The position numbers and the translations under genes are program-made. A DNA stretch of 64,000 nt from Catalinimonas niigatensis (lineage in GTDB: Bacteria; Bacteroidota; Bacteroidia; Cytophagales; Cyclobacteriaceae), in the NCBI RefSeq assembly GCF_030506285.1, contig NZ_CP119422.1, forward strand, positions 1,240,001-1,304,000, in the 5' to 3' direction. Below, one piece after another: positions 28,001 through 35,871 of this stretch (position 1 is its first letter; each line of letters begins with the position of its first letter). A model generated the notes under the pieces. The model was not told where the DNA came from. It ran no database searches and saw only the letters and a list, made by a program, of their open reading frames with translations.

Positions 28001-30522
28001 GCATTGCCCAGCCGGTTATTTTCGGCTCTAAAACTTTGCAAACCCCACAAGCTTCCTATACTTCCCGGAATGCTTCCGGATAGCTGATTATTGGACAGAA
28101 TCAAAACTTTTAGTTTGGTAAGCTTGCCAATACTGGATGGTATACTGCCGGTAAGAGCGGCGTTGTGCATCTCCAAATGCTCCAGTTGCGTAAGCTGATC
28201 TATATTGGCAGGTATATTTTCGTTCAGCCTGACATCTACAATGCTCAGTTTTTTTAGCTGCTTCAATGATGAGACTGAAGACAATAAGCTGGCACTTAAC
28301 CTTCCTTCTTTGATGATGATTTCCTCCAGCTTATTGAGTTGTCCCAGCTTGCTATCCAAACCTCCACTGATCTCATTATCAATAAAAGTAAGAGAGCGTA
28401 GTTCTTTCAGGTTATAAAAATCTATAGGAAGGTTACCTTTCAATCCTGCTTTGTCAAATTCAAGTTTAGTCACCCGTCGGTTTACTACACTCACACCCTG
28501 CCAGCTACTTACCGGTCCACTAAGCCACTGCCCTTTTTTGCTCCAGCTAGCGCCTGACATCTGATTGTACATGGCCACCAGTGCAAGAGAATCCTGCTGA
28601 GAAACGCTTCCTTCAACGTTAATGCTAAAAGTAAAAGGCCTGCTCTGCCCGGCAACTTCCTTCCACTGAATCAGTACTTTCTGTCCTTTAGGTAAGTACT
28701 CAATATAGATAGGGTTATATTCGCTGGCATCATTTTTTGAAGTTGCCTCTGCAATAGGGGAATTACTTTCGCAACTCAAATACACTGCCCCTGAAGTTGG
28801 GCGTCCGGCCGCTTGGGTAGCAATCTGAAGGCCTCCAGCCACTGGCATGGTGAATTCGTACCAGGAAGGCGTTGTACTTACCGAATTTTCACCTCTGATA
28901 CCCATCAATGCCTGATCACAATCCTCTCCTTCATTGGATAATAGCCTGTTATGTGTAAAGCTGATGGTGCCATCTGCTAACTCTGTAATATTTTCAATGC
29001 TGATTCCGGTCTCTTTATTATTATTCTGGGAGAAATAACTCTCTGAAGTTGGATTCGTAAAAGCATTAAATGCCTTTTGCTGGGTAATGCCCGGATACAA
29101 ATCTCCACCATCTCCTCTGTTTCTTGCCAGATCAAGGTCTTCATTTCCATCAGCCTCTTCCAGATCTACTCCTTTGAGGAGTGCATCACCATTTACCCCA
29201 TTATTTTGGGGGTAAAGTGCAGTTTTGCTGGCATTGATATGCCATATTGCCAAACCCTGTCCTTTGAGATACTCATCAAAACCTTGTTTTTGACGGTTTT
29301 CCAGAAGAAAGTATTCGTTTGACCTCCCCGTCTCTATTCGGTAAACCTGCGGGTGCTGTGCGGCTGCTTTTAAGGTATACTGACCATAAGCCTTGGTAAT
29401 ATCAACAGCCTCTACCCAACCTAGTTTCTCTTTGCTCCAGGCACTCATAGCCGCCGGATAATCCTCTAACCCTAACCACTGCCCCAGACCCATCAATCCC
29501 CACTCACCTATACCATGACTATTTCCATTAAAACTTTCTGTGTCGTACAAATCGGGTAAGCCCAATAAATGGCCAAACTCATGACAAAAGATACCAATAC
29601 CTACTGAACCTCCGTAACGAGGTGCTCTGGTCTCGGGCTGAATGGTATAGTCCAAAATAGATTTTCCATCATAAGATTCAGAAGGAATAGTCCAACGGTG
29701 GGACCAAACATAATCCCTTCTGCCCCCTTCTTCTGCTCCTGGCCCGGAGTGGATAATAATGACAGCATCTACATCATTATCCTGATCGTTATCGTACTCA
29801 GAATAATCTACCCCTTGTGCTTCTGCCGCTCGTATCGCTTCTTTGACTAGTTCCTGGGAGCGACTCTTTCCGTTCTCATCTCCGTAATATGCATAGTCTT
29901 TGGAAGCCTTCACCCAACCTATCACATCTACAGACATATCCAGTTTACCGTGGCTATTCCTCAAATAGTATTCTTTGAAAGAGGGTTTACCATCCACACC
30001 GTTGTTTAGCAAGTCGGAGAAATAGGAGGCGTCTTTGCTATGAGGCAAATCAGGAAATTCTATGCATATAGCCAGTAACTTCACTTTGCCCTGTGCAGGT
30101 ACAGCAGCATGTTCTATGTTGGCACTGCTAAGGGGAGCAAGCGTCCGAAGTTGACTTCCGAAGTCTTTAGTTTCTGCCGGACTTAAATGCTTGGGTATGT
30201 TCAGGAGCTGACGCATTCCCTGCATGGGTCTGCCTTCAGGATCAGAGGCACGAATACCGCTGTTTATGAGTTGTCCATTCTTTTCAATAGCGTACTCGTA
30301 GTAACCTTCTTTGTTTTTAAGTATGGTATAGCCATCTGTGGTTTCCGTCCAGTGCGTATGGTCATTTCCCTTGGCAATGATATGCAAGCCTTGTCCATCC
30401 GGCAATACCACCTGAATCGGATAGGGAGCCGGAGGAGAAAAATGCGCATGCTTTTGCGCCCATAAAGAAGAAGTTAGCATTACAAAAAAAGCTACAAGCC
30501 AACCTCTAGTAAAATTTATCAT
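25012..30522 (-). CDS. M6 metalloprotease with LRR and repeated Ig-like domains, T9SS-secreted
   Basis: An 1836-residue secreted protein. A signal peptide (about 1-22) is followed by an immune-inhibitor-A-like M6 protease domain with the zinc motif HEFGHLLGLPDLYD at about 314. At about 650-1000 there are leucine-rich repeats of the plant/bacterial type (LTGSIPSSIGKLTKLKVLILSNNQLSGSI has been split here: GSIPSSIGKLTKLKVL and NNQLSGSIPGSIGSL). One Ig-like unit (1050-1120) precedes seven MBG-like repeats of about 75-80 residues (KATQTI ... FGD ... SGLP ... GNxNYxAA). The last 75 residues (IYPNPSSGVFELEV to YYRLIKQ) are a type A T9SS sorting domain, so it is exported to the cell surface or medium. 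A peptide-degrading or defensive role is possible. Confidence 0.9.
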   Translation of the reverse strand: MINFTRGWLVAFFVMLTSSLWAQKHAHFSPPAPYPIQVVLPDGQGLHIIAKGNDHTHWTETTDGYTILKNKEGYYEYAIEKNGQLINSGIRASDPEGRPMQGMRQLLNIPKHLSPAETKDFGSQLRTLAPLSSANIEHAAVPAQGKVKLLAICIEFPDLPHSKDASYFSDLLNNGVDGKPSFKEYYLRNSHGKLDMSVDVIGWVKASKDYAYYGDENGKSRSQELVKEAIRAAEAQGVDYSEYDNDQDNDVDAVIIIHSGPGAEEGGRRDYVWSHRWTIPSESYDGKSILDYTIQPETRAPRYGGSVGIGIFCHEFGHLLGLPDLYDTESFNGNSHGIGEWGLMGLGQWLGLEDYPAAMSAWSKEKLGWVEAVDITKAYGQYTLKAAAQHPQVYRIETGRSNEYFLLENRQKQGFDEYLKGQGLAIWHINASKTALYPQNNGVNGDALLKGVDLEEADGNEDLDLARNRGDGGDLYPGITQQKAFNAFTNPTSESYFSQNNNKETGISIENITELADGTISFTHNRLLSNEGEDCDQALMGIRGENSVSTTPSWYEFTMPVAGGLQIATQAAGRPTSGAVYLSCESNSPIAEATSKNDASEYNPIYIEYLPKGQKVLIQWKEVAGQSRPFTFSINVEGSVSQQDSLALVAMYNQMSGASWSKKGQWLSGPVSSWQGVSVVNRRVTKLEFDKAGLKGNLPIDFYNLKELRSLTFIDNEISGGLDSKLGQLNKLEEIIIKEGRLSASLLSSVSSLKQLKKLSIVDVRLNENIPANIDQLTQLEHLEMHNAALTGSIPSSIGKLTKLKVLILSNNQLSGSIPGSIGSLWGLQSFRAENNRLGNAVPSELMTLPALQTLSLENNQLNALPEDFFSSNVLTSINLSRNQIGGNLPTSVNRTSSTALGLNLSKNQLKGIVSEALSKINFSQLDLSENQLEGKLPALKVVSYLSIASNNFSALEKITELRQGSERLALWCQNNSLTFDDLLPNAEFLRNAGAAVSQRYSPQNTLKSGINQIVNQGGSATITLDYDSEVTSNRYAWSLNNNNVGTTQQPNLAVSDFSTQKAGTYVCNITNTQLPGLTLTVDDIQLKLRTKEEQTITVVAIPAKTFGDAVFDLQASSSANLPLTYSSVSGPVSLNGNKVTITGAGEARLIVSQAGDNTHHAAETEVTFTIAKATQTINDVTIPTKTFGEDSFSLDIRASSGLPVALTVESGSISLNNNVVTIEGVGQVSISARQEGNVNYLAATPKTINFEVVKASQTIDFPEIEDQVYGNDPLNLSPTASSGLPVNIRVLEGSALWNNQQLVILGAGEVVVEAFQAGNENYQSANPVRRTFEVEKAEQQLFFDEIMDRELGDPPLELEAYSSVEGLEVSFRIIEGDAEIIDGNILNIKSDGKITIEAFQPGNTDFQAAIPRQRSFFVTSADKQTQTIVLKDLPDTISILDQLTLDWTVSSGLEPNIIIDGPAELQNKQLSFTAIGAVKIRLEQKGNEEFNAAVPVEYSLWVTKVTQTISVTKPQDISLKEEKLELKAVSDSGLPVLFRVISGGVGLNGNTLALLEEGEVIIEAYQPGNESYKEAAPQRFSFMIYAVERLSQTISYQEIPDKLFGDAPFELDIASSSELPLTLEASGPVSLDGYQVTIEGAGEVSIRAFQAGNEVYAGSDTITFSFVIQPAPQTLQFELEKIEENIYLLKAISDANLPVLFEVVSGEAEIQHDTLFIAGEEKVEVRASQTGDANYLAAEPVSRVVESGKVTSTEDDLLARKIKIYPNPSSGVFELEVGEFGERAIRIYDTKGRLIHDWAGTWQHESVDLSSQAPGVYLMSIQEKGKTTYYRLIKQ

Positions 30523-31182
30523 ACGACTGCGTTAAGCACATGGTAATATCTAACGAATTTATGATAATTCTCAATAAAAATATGAGGATTATAACCCATT
30601 TCTGTATATCTTCTAACAGCAGGTACAATTACTCAAATGGATTAGACTGCTACTATTTTTTAAGTTTGAGAAAAATTTTTAGAAAGTAGGTATTTCCAAT
30701 ACGGATACATCTCTAATGAAATAAATGAACTTATTTTTTGTATTTTATTGACTTAACTTAAGCTTAGCTGAATAATCATTGTGCTTAGTTTATAATATAT
30801 CATTCCATTTCCGGGATCAAATGTAAAGTGTTGAAACTTACAATCATTCATTTTTTTAAAAAAACTTACATCTCAATCATTTATGCATTTGATTTTCTTT
30901 AAAGAGATGATGTAGTAATTTCGGATAATTATTGAATAAAGATCTTCATATACAACAGAGACTTTTCTTACATAAAAAATGAATTTTATTTCACCTTACA
31001 ATATTCCATAAAACTAAATTAGTTTAAGTTTTTTATACCGATTGCTGTCCAACAGATCTTTACTTTAAGGAGTTTCAATCTGACTTAATAAATTGTTGTC
31101 ATACTCCTGACATTGCTATCCCCAACTATTTTTATGCGTTTGTAGTTATAATTCTAGTTAACAATATTTGAATTTACTGACT
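30523..31182. other. Long A+T-rich intergenic region
   Basis: A divergent promoter region between the giant protease gene (minus) and msrA (plus). It is visibly A+T-rich with homopolymer runs and no open frame, RNA gene or repeat that I can support. It should hold both promoters. Confidence 0.5.
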
Positions 31183-31857
31183 ATGAAATATTTTCATCTC
31201 TTATTTATATCAATATTTACTCTTGCTTGTGCCAGTAATCCTCAGGCACAAAGTGAATTGCAGTCTTCAAGTTATACCGTAGAGCCAGCTTCATTTACTG
31301 ATGAACAAAAGAATGAATTACAGGTAGCTACTTTTGCCGGTGGCTGCTTCTGGTGTACTGAAGCTGTTTTTGAACAGGTAAAAGGAGTCGAGAGCGTGGT
31401 TTCAGGATATGCTGGTGGCGAGCAGGCCAATCCAACTTACGAACAAGTTGCAGCCGGACAAACCGATTATGCAGAGAGCATACAGGTGTACTACGATCCG
31501 GAAATGGTGAGTTACGGCGAATTACTGGAAGTATTTTTTGGAACCCATGACCCCACACAGCTTAATCGTCAGGGTCCGGATATTGGTAAACAATACCGCT
31601 CTGAAGTTTTTTACCATAATGAGCAACAGGAGGAAGAGGCGAGAACTTATATGGAGCAACTGGCAAATTCAGGTAAATATGATCAGCCTATTGTCACAAA
31701 GTTAAGTCCACTGGAAAAGTTTTATGATGCCGAAGATTATCATCAAAACTATTACGAACATAATCCTGATAATCCTTATGTGATCAATGTTGCCCAACCT
31801 AAAGTAGAGAAGTTTAAGAAAAACTATGCTTCATTGTTGAAAGAGGGAATAAGCTAA
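31183..31857 (+). CDS. msrA: Peptide-methionine (S)-S-oxide reductase, lipoprotein form
   Basis: A 224-residue MsrA that reduces methionine-S-sulfoxide in oxidised proteins. The catalytic Cys55 lies in GGCFWCTEAVF, and other family blocks are GYAGGEQANPTYEQV, VYYDPEMVSYGELLEVFFGTHDPTQLNRQGPDIGKQYRS (given as the run from VYYDP to QYRS) and YHQNYYEHNP. The N terminus is a lipoprotein signal (FTLAC, Cys16), so it acts in the periplasm or on the cell surface, unlike most cytoplasmic MsrA. The ATG at 31183 gives the proper signal; 31168 is upstream and in frame. No MsrB domain is fused. Confidence 0.95.
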   Translation: MKYFHLLFISIFTLACASNPQAQSELQSSSYTVEPASFTDEQKNELQVATFAGGCFWCTEAVFEQVKGVESVVSGYAGGEQANPTYEQVAAGQTDYAESIQVYYDPEMVSYGELLEVFFGTHDPTQLNRQGPDIGKQYRSEVFYHNEQQEEEARTYMEQLANSGKYDQPIVTKLSPLEKFYDAEDYHQNYYEHNPDNPYVINVAQPKVEKFKKNYASLLKEGIS

Positions 31858-31868
31858 ACAGGCACAGT

Positions 31869-31894
31869 GCCGGATGTAGATATCCGGCTTTTTT
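31869..31894 (+). terminator. Terminator of msrA
   Basis: Stem GCCGGAT/ATCCGGC with a six-base loop and six T follows the msrA stop by 12 bases. It overlaps the end of the converging membrane protein gene. Confidence 0.85.
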
Positions 31895-32471
31895 ACTCAA
31901 TATCAAGATTCCTGTTACTTCGCTTTACTGCTTCCCTGATTTTAGTTTCACTGTCTAGTTTTCTAGGGGCTGTACTCATCAGGTCTTTTCTGATGAATAC
32001 ACTCAGTTCACTTAGTTCTTCCAACAGATTGTCAATGTCGTCATCATCTATGCCGTCCTTTAAAGCAATTTTGGCAAAACACTGAGAAAAGCTATTGAAA
32101 GCAATCAGCACTTCTTCACTGCCAATAAAGGTAAGTTTTTGATTGAGCAGCCTGATTTCAATCATGTCTTCTTCCAGTACGTTTTTCTTAGAAATAATGT
32201 CCTGCAACTGCTCAATGAGTTCAGTATACGTTTTCATTTTCAATTCCAGAAACATCACATTTTCCTCTTTCCTTAGCTCTGCTCCGGTCTGTCGCTTTAG
32301 GAGTATACTAGTCAAAATAACAGTGATAGAAACACCTATAAGTGCAGCATAGAGTTCAAAAGTGATGGGATGTTCTGTTTCACTTTCTTCTAAAACCGTA
32401 CGGAACAATAGGTAAGAAAAGCCTGCTGCGGCTGCAATAGAAATTAATAGAGGAATAGTACTTCTTCGCAT
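31893..32471 (-). CDS. Hypothetical membrane protein with coiled coil
   Basis: About 192 residues. Two hydrophobic segments near the N terminus (about 5-25, IPLLISIAAAAGFSYLLF, and about 40-58, YAALIGVSITVILTSILL) are followed by a long charged region likely to be helical or coiled coil (KMKTYTELIEQLQDIISKKNVLEEDMIEIRL). A cluster of acids (DGIDDDDIDNLLEEL) lies further on. No family is recognised. The start at 32471 (MRRST) is preferred to 32489. It converges with msrA and its end overlaps the msrA terminator. Confidence 0.65.
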   Translation of the reverse strand: MRRSTIPLLISIAAAAGFSYLLFRTVLEESETEHPITFELYAALIGVSITVILTSILLKRQTGAELRKEENVMFLELKMKTYTELIEQLQDIISKKNVLEEDMIEIRLLNQKLTFIGSEEVLIAFNSFSQCFAKIALKDGIDDDDIDNLLEELSELSVFIRKDLMSTAPRKLDSETKIREAVKRSNRNLDIE

Positions 32472-32713
32472 AATTTGATAAAACAACAATAGTTTAAGAG
32501 CAAGTCAGTTTCTATTGATAACAAAAAATTGCTGGTCTGAAAAATGAGTAGGTTGCTTAAGTAGATCTTCTCATCTTCAGACACTAAATAATTGTTTAAC
32601 TGCAAAGCGGACTCAATGTTAAACCCTATTTTTATAAAACAGACAATTATCTTAATCCCTGACAGTTTATTCTCATGTAATTGATTGCAAGTAATGTCAA
32701 CAAGAGAGGCTTG

Positions 32714-33841
32714 TTATACTTCTCCATTTGCCAGATTTTTAAGCGCATCTGCCAATTTATCTACATCTTCCTGTTGATTATAAAAATGTAGCCCTACTCT
32801 TAAACCCTTTCCTCTGGCAGTGGTAGCTATTTTTTGTTTTAATAATTCTTCTTGCCACTTACTATTGCCCTCCAGCAACACAATTCCGGAACGGCTTTCT
32901 GATGCAAAGGAGAACAGGATTTTATCCCCTAGCTGTTTATAAAGATAACTTAGTAGGCTTTGTACCCTTTCATTGATCTGTGCAATTCCAATTTGCTGAA
33001 TTTCTTTCAAGGCATTTGCCATATTGAGGAAACTAGCATATGCAAAATGTCCTACTTCAAAGCTGCGCATGTTGAAGGCAATTTCCTCACTGGATTGAAA
33101 CGCAGGAAAACCATCCAGGCTATTGTTACCGATAACAGGTTGCTGAAAACGCTTCAACAGCTCTTTTTTCATATAAAGTATCCCATTTCCAAAACCTGCT
33201 GTCATCTATTTGTAGCCGCTGGCAATGAGAATATCCGCCTGCACAGCCTTTACATCTATAGGGATCACCCCCAAAGACTGAGTTGCATCCACTAGTAAGA
33301 GAGCATCATTTTCAAGACATATTTGTCCTAGCTGCTGTATATTCAGTTGGTAGCCGGAAGTATACTGTACATGGCTGATCGCTACAACTTTGATCTTTTC
33401 TTTTTTGATTCTGGTAGCCATCTTCTCCAGATTAATACTTGCATCCTTCTCCAGAGGTTGGTAGAAGACTTTATATTCGTGAAGAAGCCAGGGAAGGCAA
33501 AGGGAAGGATAATCCTGATCCAGTAACAGTACACGATCGAGCGGCCTAAGCATCTGTACCATAAAATTCATGCCCACAGAAAAGCTAGGGATTAGCGCTA
33601 TTTCATCATTTGCTGCATGAATGAATTGGGCAAATTGTTCTTTAAGCTTTACAATAGTAGCATACCATCCACTACGCTCCTGCCCACCATGATGAAGTAA
33701 TTCCTGATAGTATTGTTGAGCCTGTGCGGCTGTTCCTCTAGAGATAAGTCCACAACTGGCTGTATTGAGATAAGTATATTCCTGACTGGCAGGATACTGT
33801 TGAATCACTGAAGACCAATCCATTGTAATACTATTGTTCAT
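32714..33841 (-). pseudogene. Class V aminotransferase interrupted by an in-frame TAG
   Basis: Two abutting frames in the same phase (33841-33206 and 33205-32714) make one class V aminotransferase of about 376 residues. The first half holds YLNTASCGLISRG, FSVGMNFMVQMLRP, VVAISHVQYTSGYQLN, LLLVDATQSLGVIPID (PLP-ring Asp) and ends at IASGYK, where Lys211 is the PLP-binding lysine. The next codon is TAG, followed directly by MTAGFGNGILYMKKELL. Family members have an aromatic residue, often Trp, at this place, so TGG to TAG is the simplest explanation. Everything downstream is intact, which suggests a recent mutation, a sequencing error or stop read-through. Confidence 0.85.
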
Positions 33842-33903
33842 TAAATCATATAATCATACACAGTCGTTTTATTTTGACATGGTCTATGCAAACTAGGCAA
33901 AAA

Positions 33904-33929
33904 AAAAGCAGACCATATGGTCTGCTTTT
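33904..33929. terminator. Bidirectional terminator after the RRM gene
   Basis: A perfect 26-base palindrome (arms AAAAGCAGACCAT/ATGGTCTGCTTTT) flanked by A and T tracts. It lies 21 bases after the stop of the RRM gene on the minus strand. Confidence 0.88.
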
Positions 33930-33950
33930 GATACGATGATCTATAGTGAA

Positions 33951-34250
33951 TTAGTAACGTTGATTGCTAAATCTACGACCACCACCACCACCACCATTAC
34001 CGCCTTCGGTTTTGGGGCGAGCTTTGTTAACTTTAATGGCTCTTCCTTGAACCTCAGCTCCATCAAGTTCTTCGATGGCAGTAAGTCCATCATTTTCATC
34101 AGGCATTTCTACAAAGCCAAATCCTCTTGACTGACCAGTTTCACGGTCACTAATTACTTTAGCAGAAGATACCTCTCCGTACTCTTCAAATAATTCTCTT
34201 AAATGTTCGTCTTGAACCTTATAGTTAAGGTTCGCTACATAAATGTTCAT
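33951..34250 (-). CDS. RNA recognition motif (RRM) RNA-binding protein
   Basis: A 99-residue single-RRM protein. RNP2 is IYVANL (residues 3-8) and RNP1 is RGFGFVEM (42-49), both with the aromatic residues that stack on RNA. The C terminus is a short glycine-rich tail (NGGGGGGRRFSNQRY). This is the bacterial Rbp type, often induced by cold or acting as an RNA chaperone in the cytoplasm. About 300 bases of A+T-rich leader precede it, so post-transcriptional control is possible. Confidence 0.93.
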   Translation of the reverse strand: MNIYVANLNYKVQDEHLRELFEEYGEVSSAKVISDRETGQSRGFGFVEMPDENDGLTAIEELDGAEVQGRAIKVNKARPKTEGGNGGGGGGRRFSNQRY

Positions 34251-34548
34251 GATACTGAAATTAATAAATAAGCACTAAACAGACAGGAAGATACAGAGAA
34301 TGAGTAAGGTCTGGTTTGATCAATACACAATACTGCCATAAATCCTGGCTAAACAAATGTACATCTTTTTCTTAAACTTTTATCAAGTCGAAGTTTTTTT
34401 TTTAATTATTTAGGAGCTTGTAAGTTTTCTTTACACTCCGTTCAAACAAAATGTATAAGCTTCTGGTATCTTTCTCTCCAAACCGTTCTTAATAAGTAAG
34501 TTAGAGTAACTAAAATTTAACATAATCTATCTACATACTATCTTCTTA

Positions 34549-35681
34549 AGTACTGCGACGAAATTATTTGGTCAATAGTTTTGTCGACTAAGTATGAGTA
34601 GGAAGAAGAGATTTGTAGAGGCATTAACAGATATGGAGCAGTACACACTGGAACAAGGCTTTAAGTACGGTCCTGCACCCGATTTTCGTCAGCGTTGTCA
34701 AATTTTGCTGTTGAGTTACAAAGGATATGAGGTTAAGCAAATCATAAACATGCTGGATGTATCTCCGCACACTGTGTATAGTGCGATGAAATCCTGGCGA
34801 GAAGAAGGCCTTGGTGGCCTGATCAGGAAAAAGGGGCAGGGCAGAAAAGCCACTTTACAGGCAAATAATGCTCAGCATGTGGAAGTTACGCATAAAGCAG
34901 TGGAGAAACATGCTCAGAACAGTAGGCAAATTTTAGAGGAGCTATATTCAGAGTTGGATATAGCACCCATGAGCAAGAGGAGCCTTCAGAGGTTTTTAAA
35001 AAAATTGGCTACCGCTGGAAGAGATTCAGAAGATGGATAAAGAAGAAGCCGTCAGAGGCTGAAAAGAAGCGCAAAACAGCAGAAATAAAGGCATTGCTTG
35101 TGCTAGCGGGAAAGGAGTTGGTAGATGTGTATTTTGTAGACGAAGCAGGTTTTAGTCTTACCCCATATGTTCCTTATGGGTGGCAGAAGATAGGTGATCA
35201 GGTGGGTATCCCTACTAAAAAGAAGCAGGTAGCTAATGTACTGGGCTTGCTTAACCCGCTCAACAAACACCTAATAACCTATACTGCCAAAGATAAAGAG
35301 ATGATCAATACTGAATTTATGATTACAAGACTTGATGATCTTGCAGAGAAAATAGACAAAGAAACAATGATTGTGCTTGATAATGCCCCCTGGCATAGGA
35401 GCAAAAATTTCTTTGGAAAGTTGCACCAATGGCAGCAGCAGGGCTTGTATGTTTTTCATTTGCCTGCTTACAGTCCTCATATGAACCTCATTGAAACACT
35501 ATGGAGAAAAATTAAGTACGAATGGCTCAGACCTAAAGATTACAATTCAAAAACAGCACTGAAAAGAAGGCTCAAGGAAATATTCACCAGCTTTGCCAAT
35601 CAGTCAGGAAAAGAAATATTTGATGTCAACTTCTCTTTTAATCAATTTGATTTATACACTAATTAAATCTGTCGCAGTACT
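34549..35681 (+). mobile_element. IS630-family insertion sequence, complete
   Basis: A 1133-bp element. Terminal inverted repeats begin AGTACTGCGAC at both ends (11 perfect bases, with further partial matches), and both ends are flanked by TA (34547-34548 and 35682-35683), the target duplication of the IS630/Tc1 group. It carries one transposase gene split by a frameshift. It lies between the RRM gene and the GH92 gene and disrupts no visible gene. Confidence 0.93.
34594..35666 (+). CDS. IS630-family transposase (programmed -1 frameshift)
   Basis: Frame 1 (34594-35040) has the helix-turn-helix part (YKGYEVKQIINMLDVSPHTVYSAMKSW split here at EVKQIINML and VSPHTVYSAMKSW). Frame 2 continues after a -1 slip with IGYRWKRFRRWIKKKP and then the DDE domain: VYFVDEAGFS (first Asp), IVLDNAPWHRS (second Asp) and SPHMNLIETLWRKIK (Glu). 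The slip site is TTTTTAAAAAAA (34993-35004), where both T_TTA_AAA and A_AAA_AAA are in the correct phase. The fused product has about 357 residues, normal for the family, so the enzyme is likely intact. Confidence 0.92.
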
Positions 35682-35871
35682 TATAATATAGCTTAAATTT
35701 ATTTATCTATAAACAGTATCAATTGACTATTCCGAAATATTGTAAGTAGCTGACTTTTTGGCATTTGCACTTGTTTTTATAATAGATATTACGCAACAAT
35801 TACCCTTAAAACAGTAATTAAGAGCAGCTATTGTTCATCGCTGCAGGTATGCTATTTTTGACAATTCAGGA

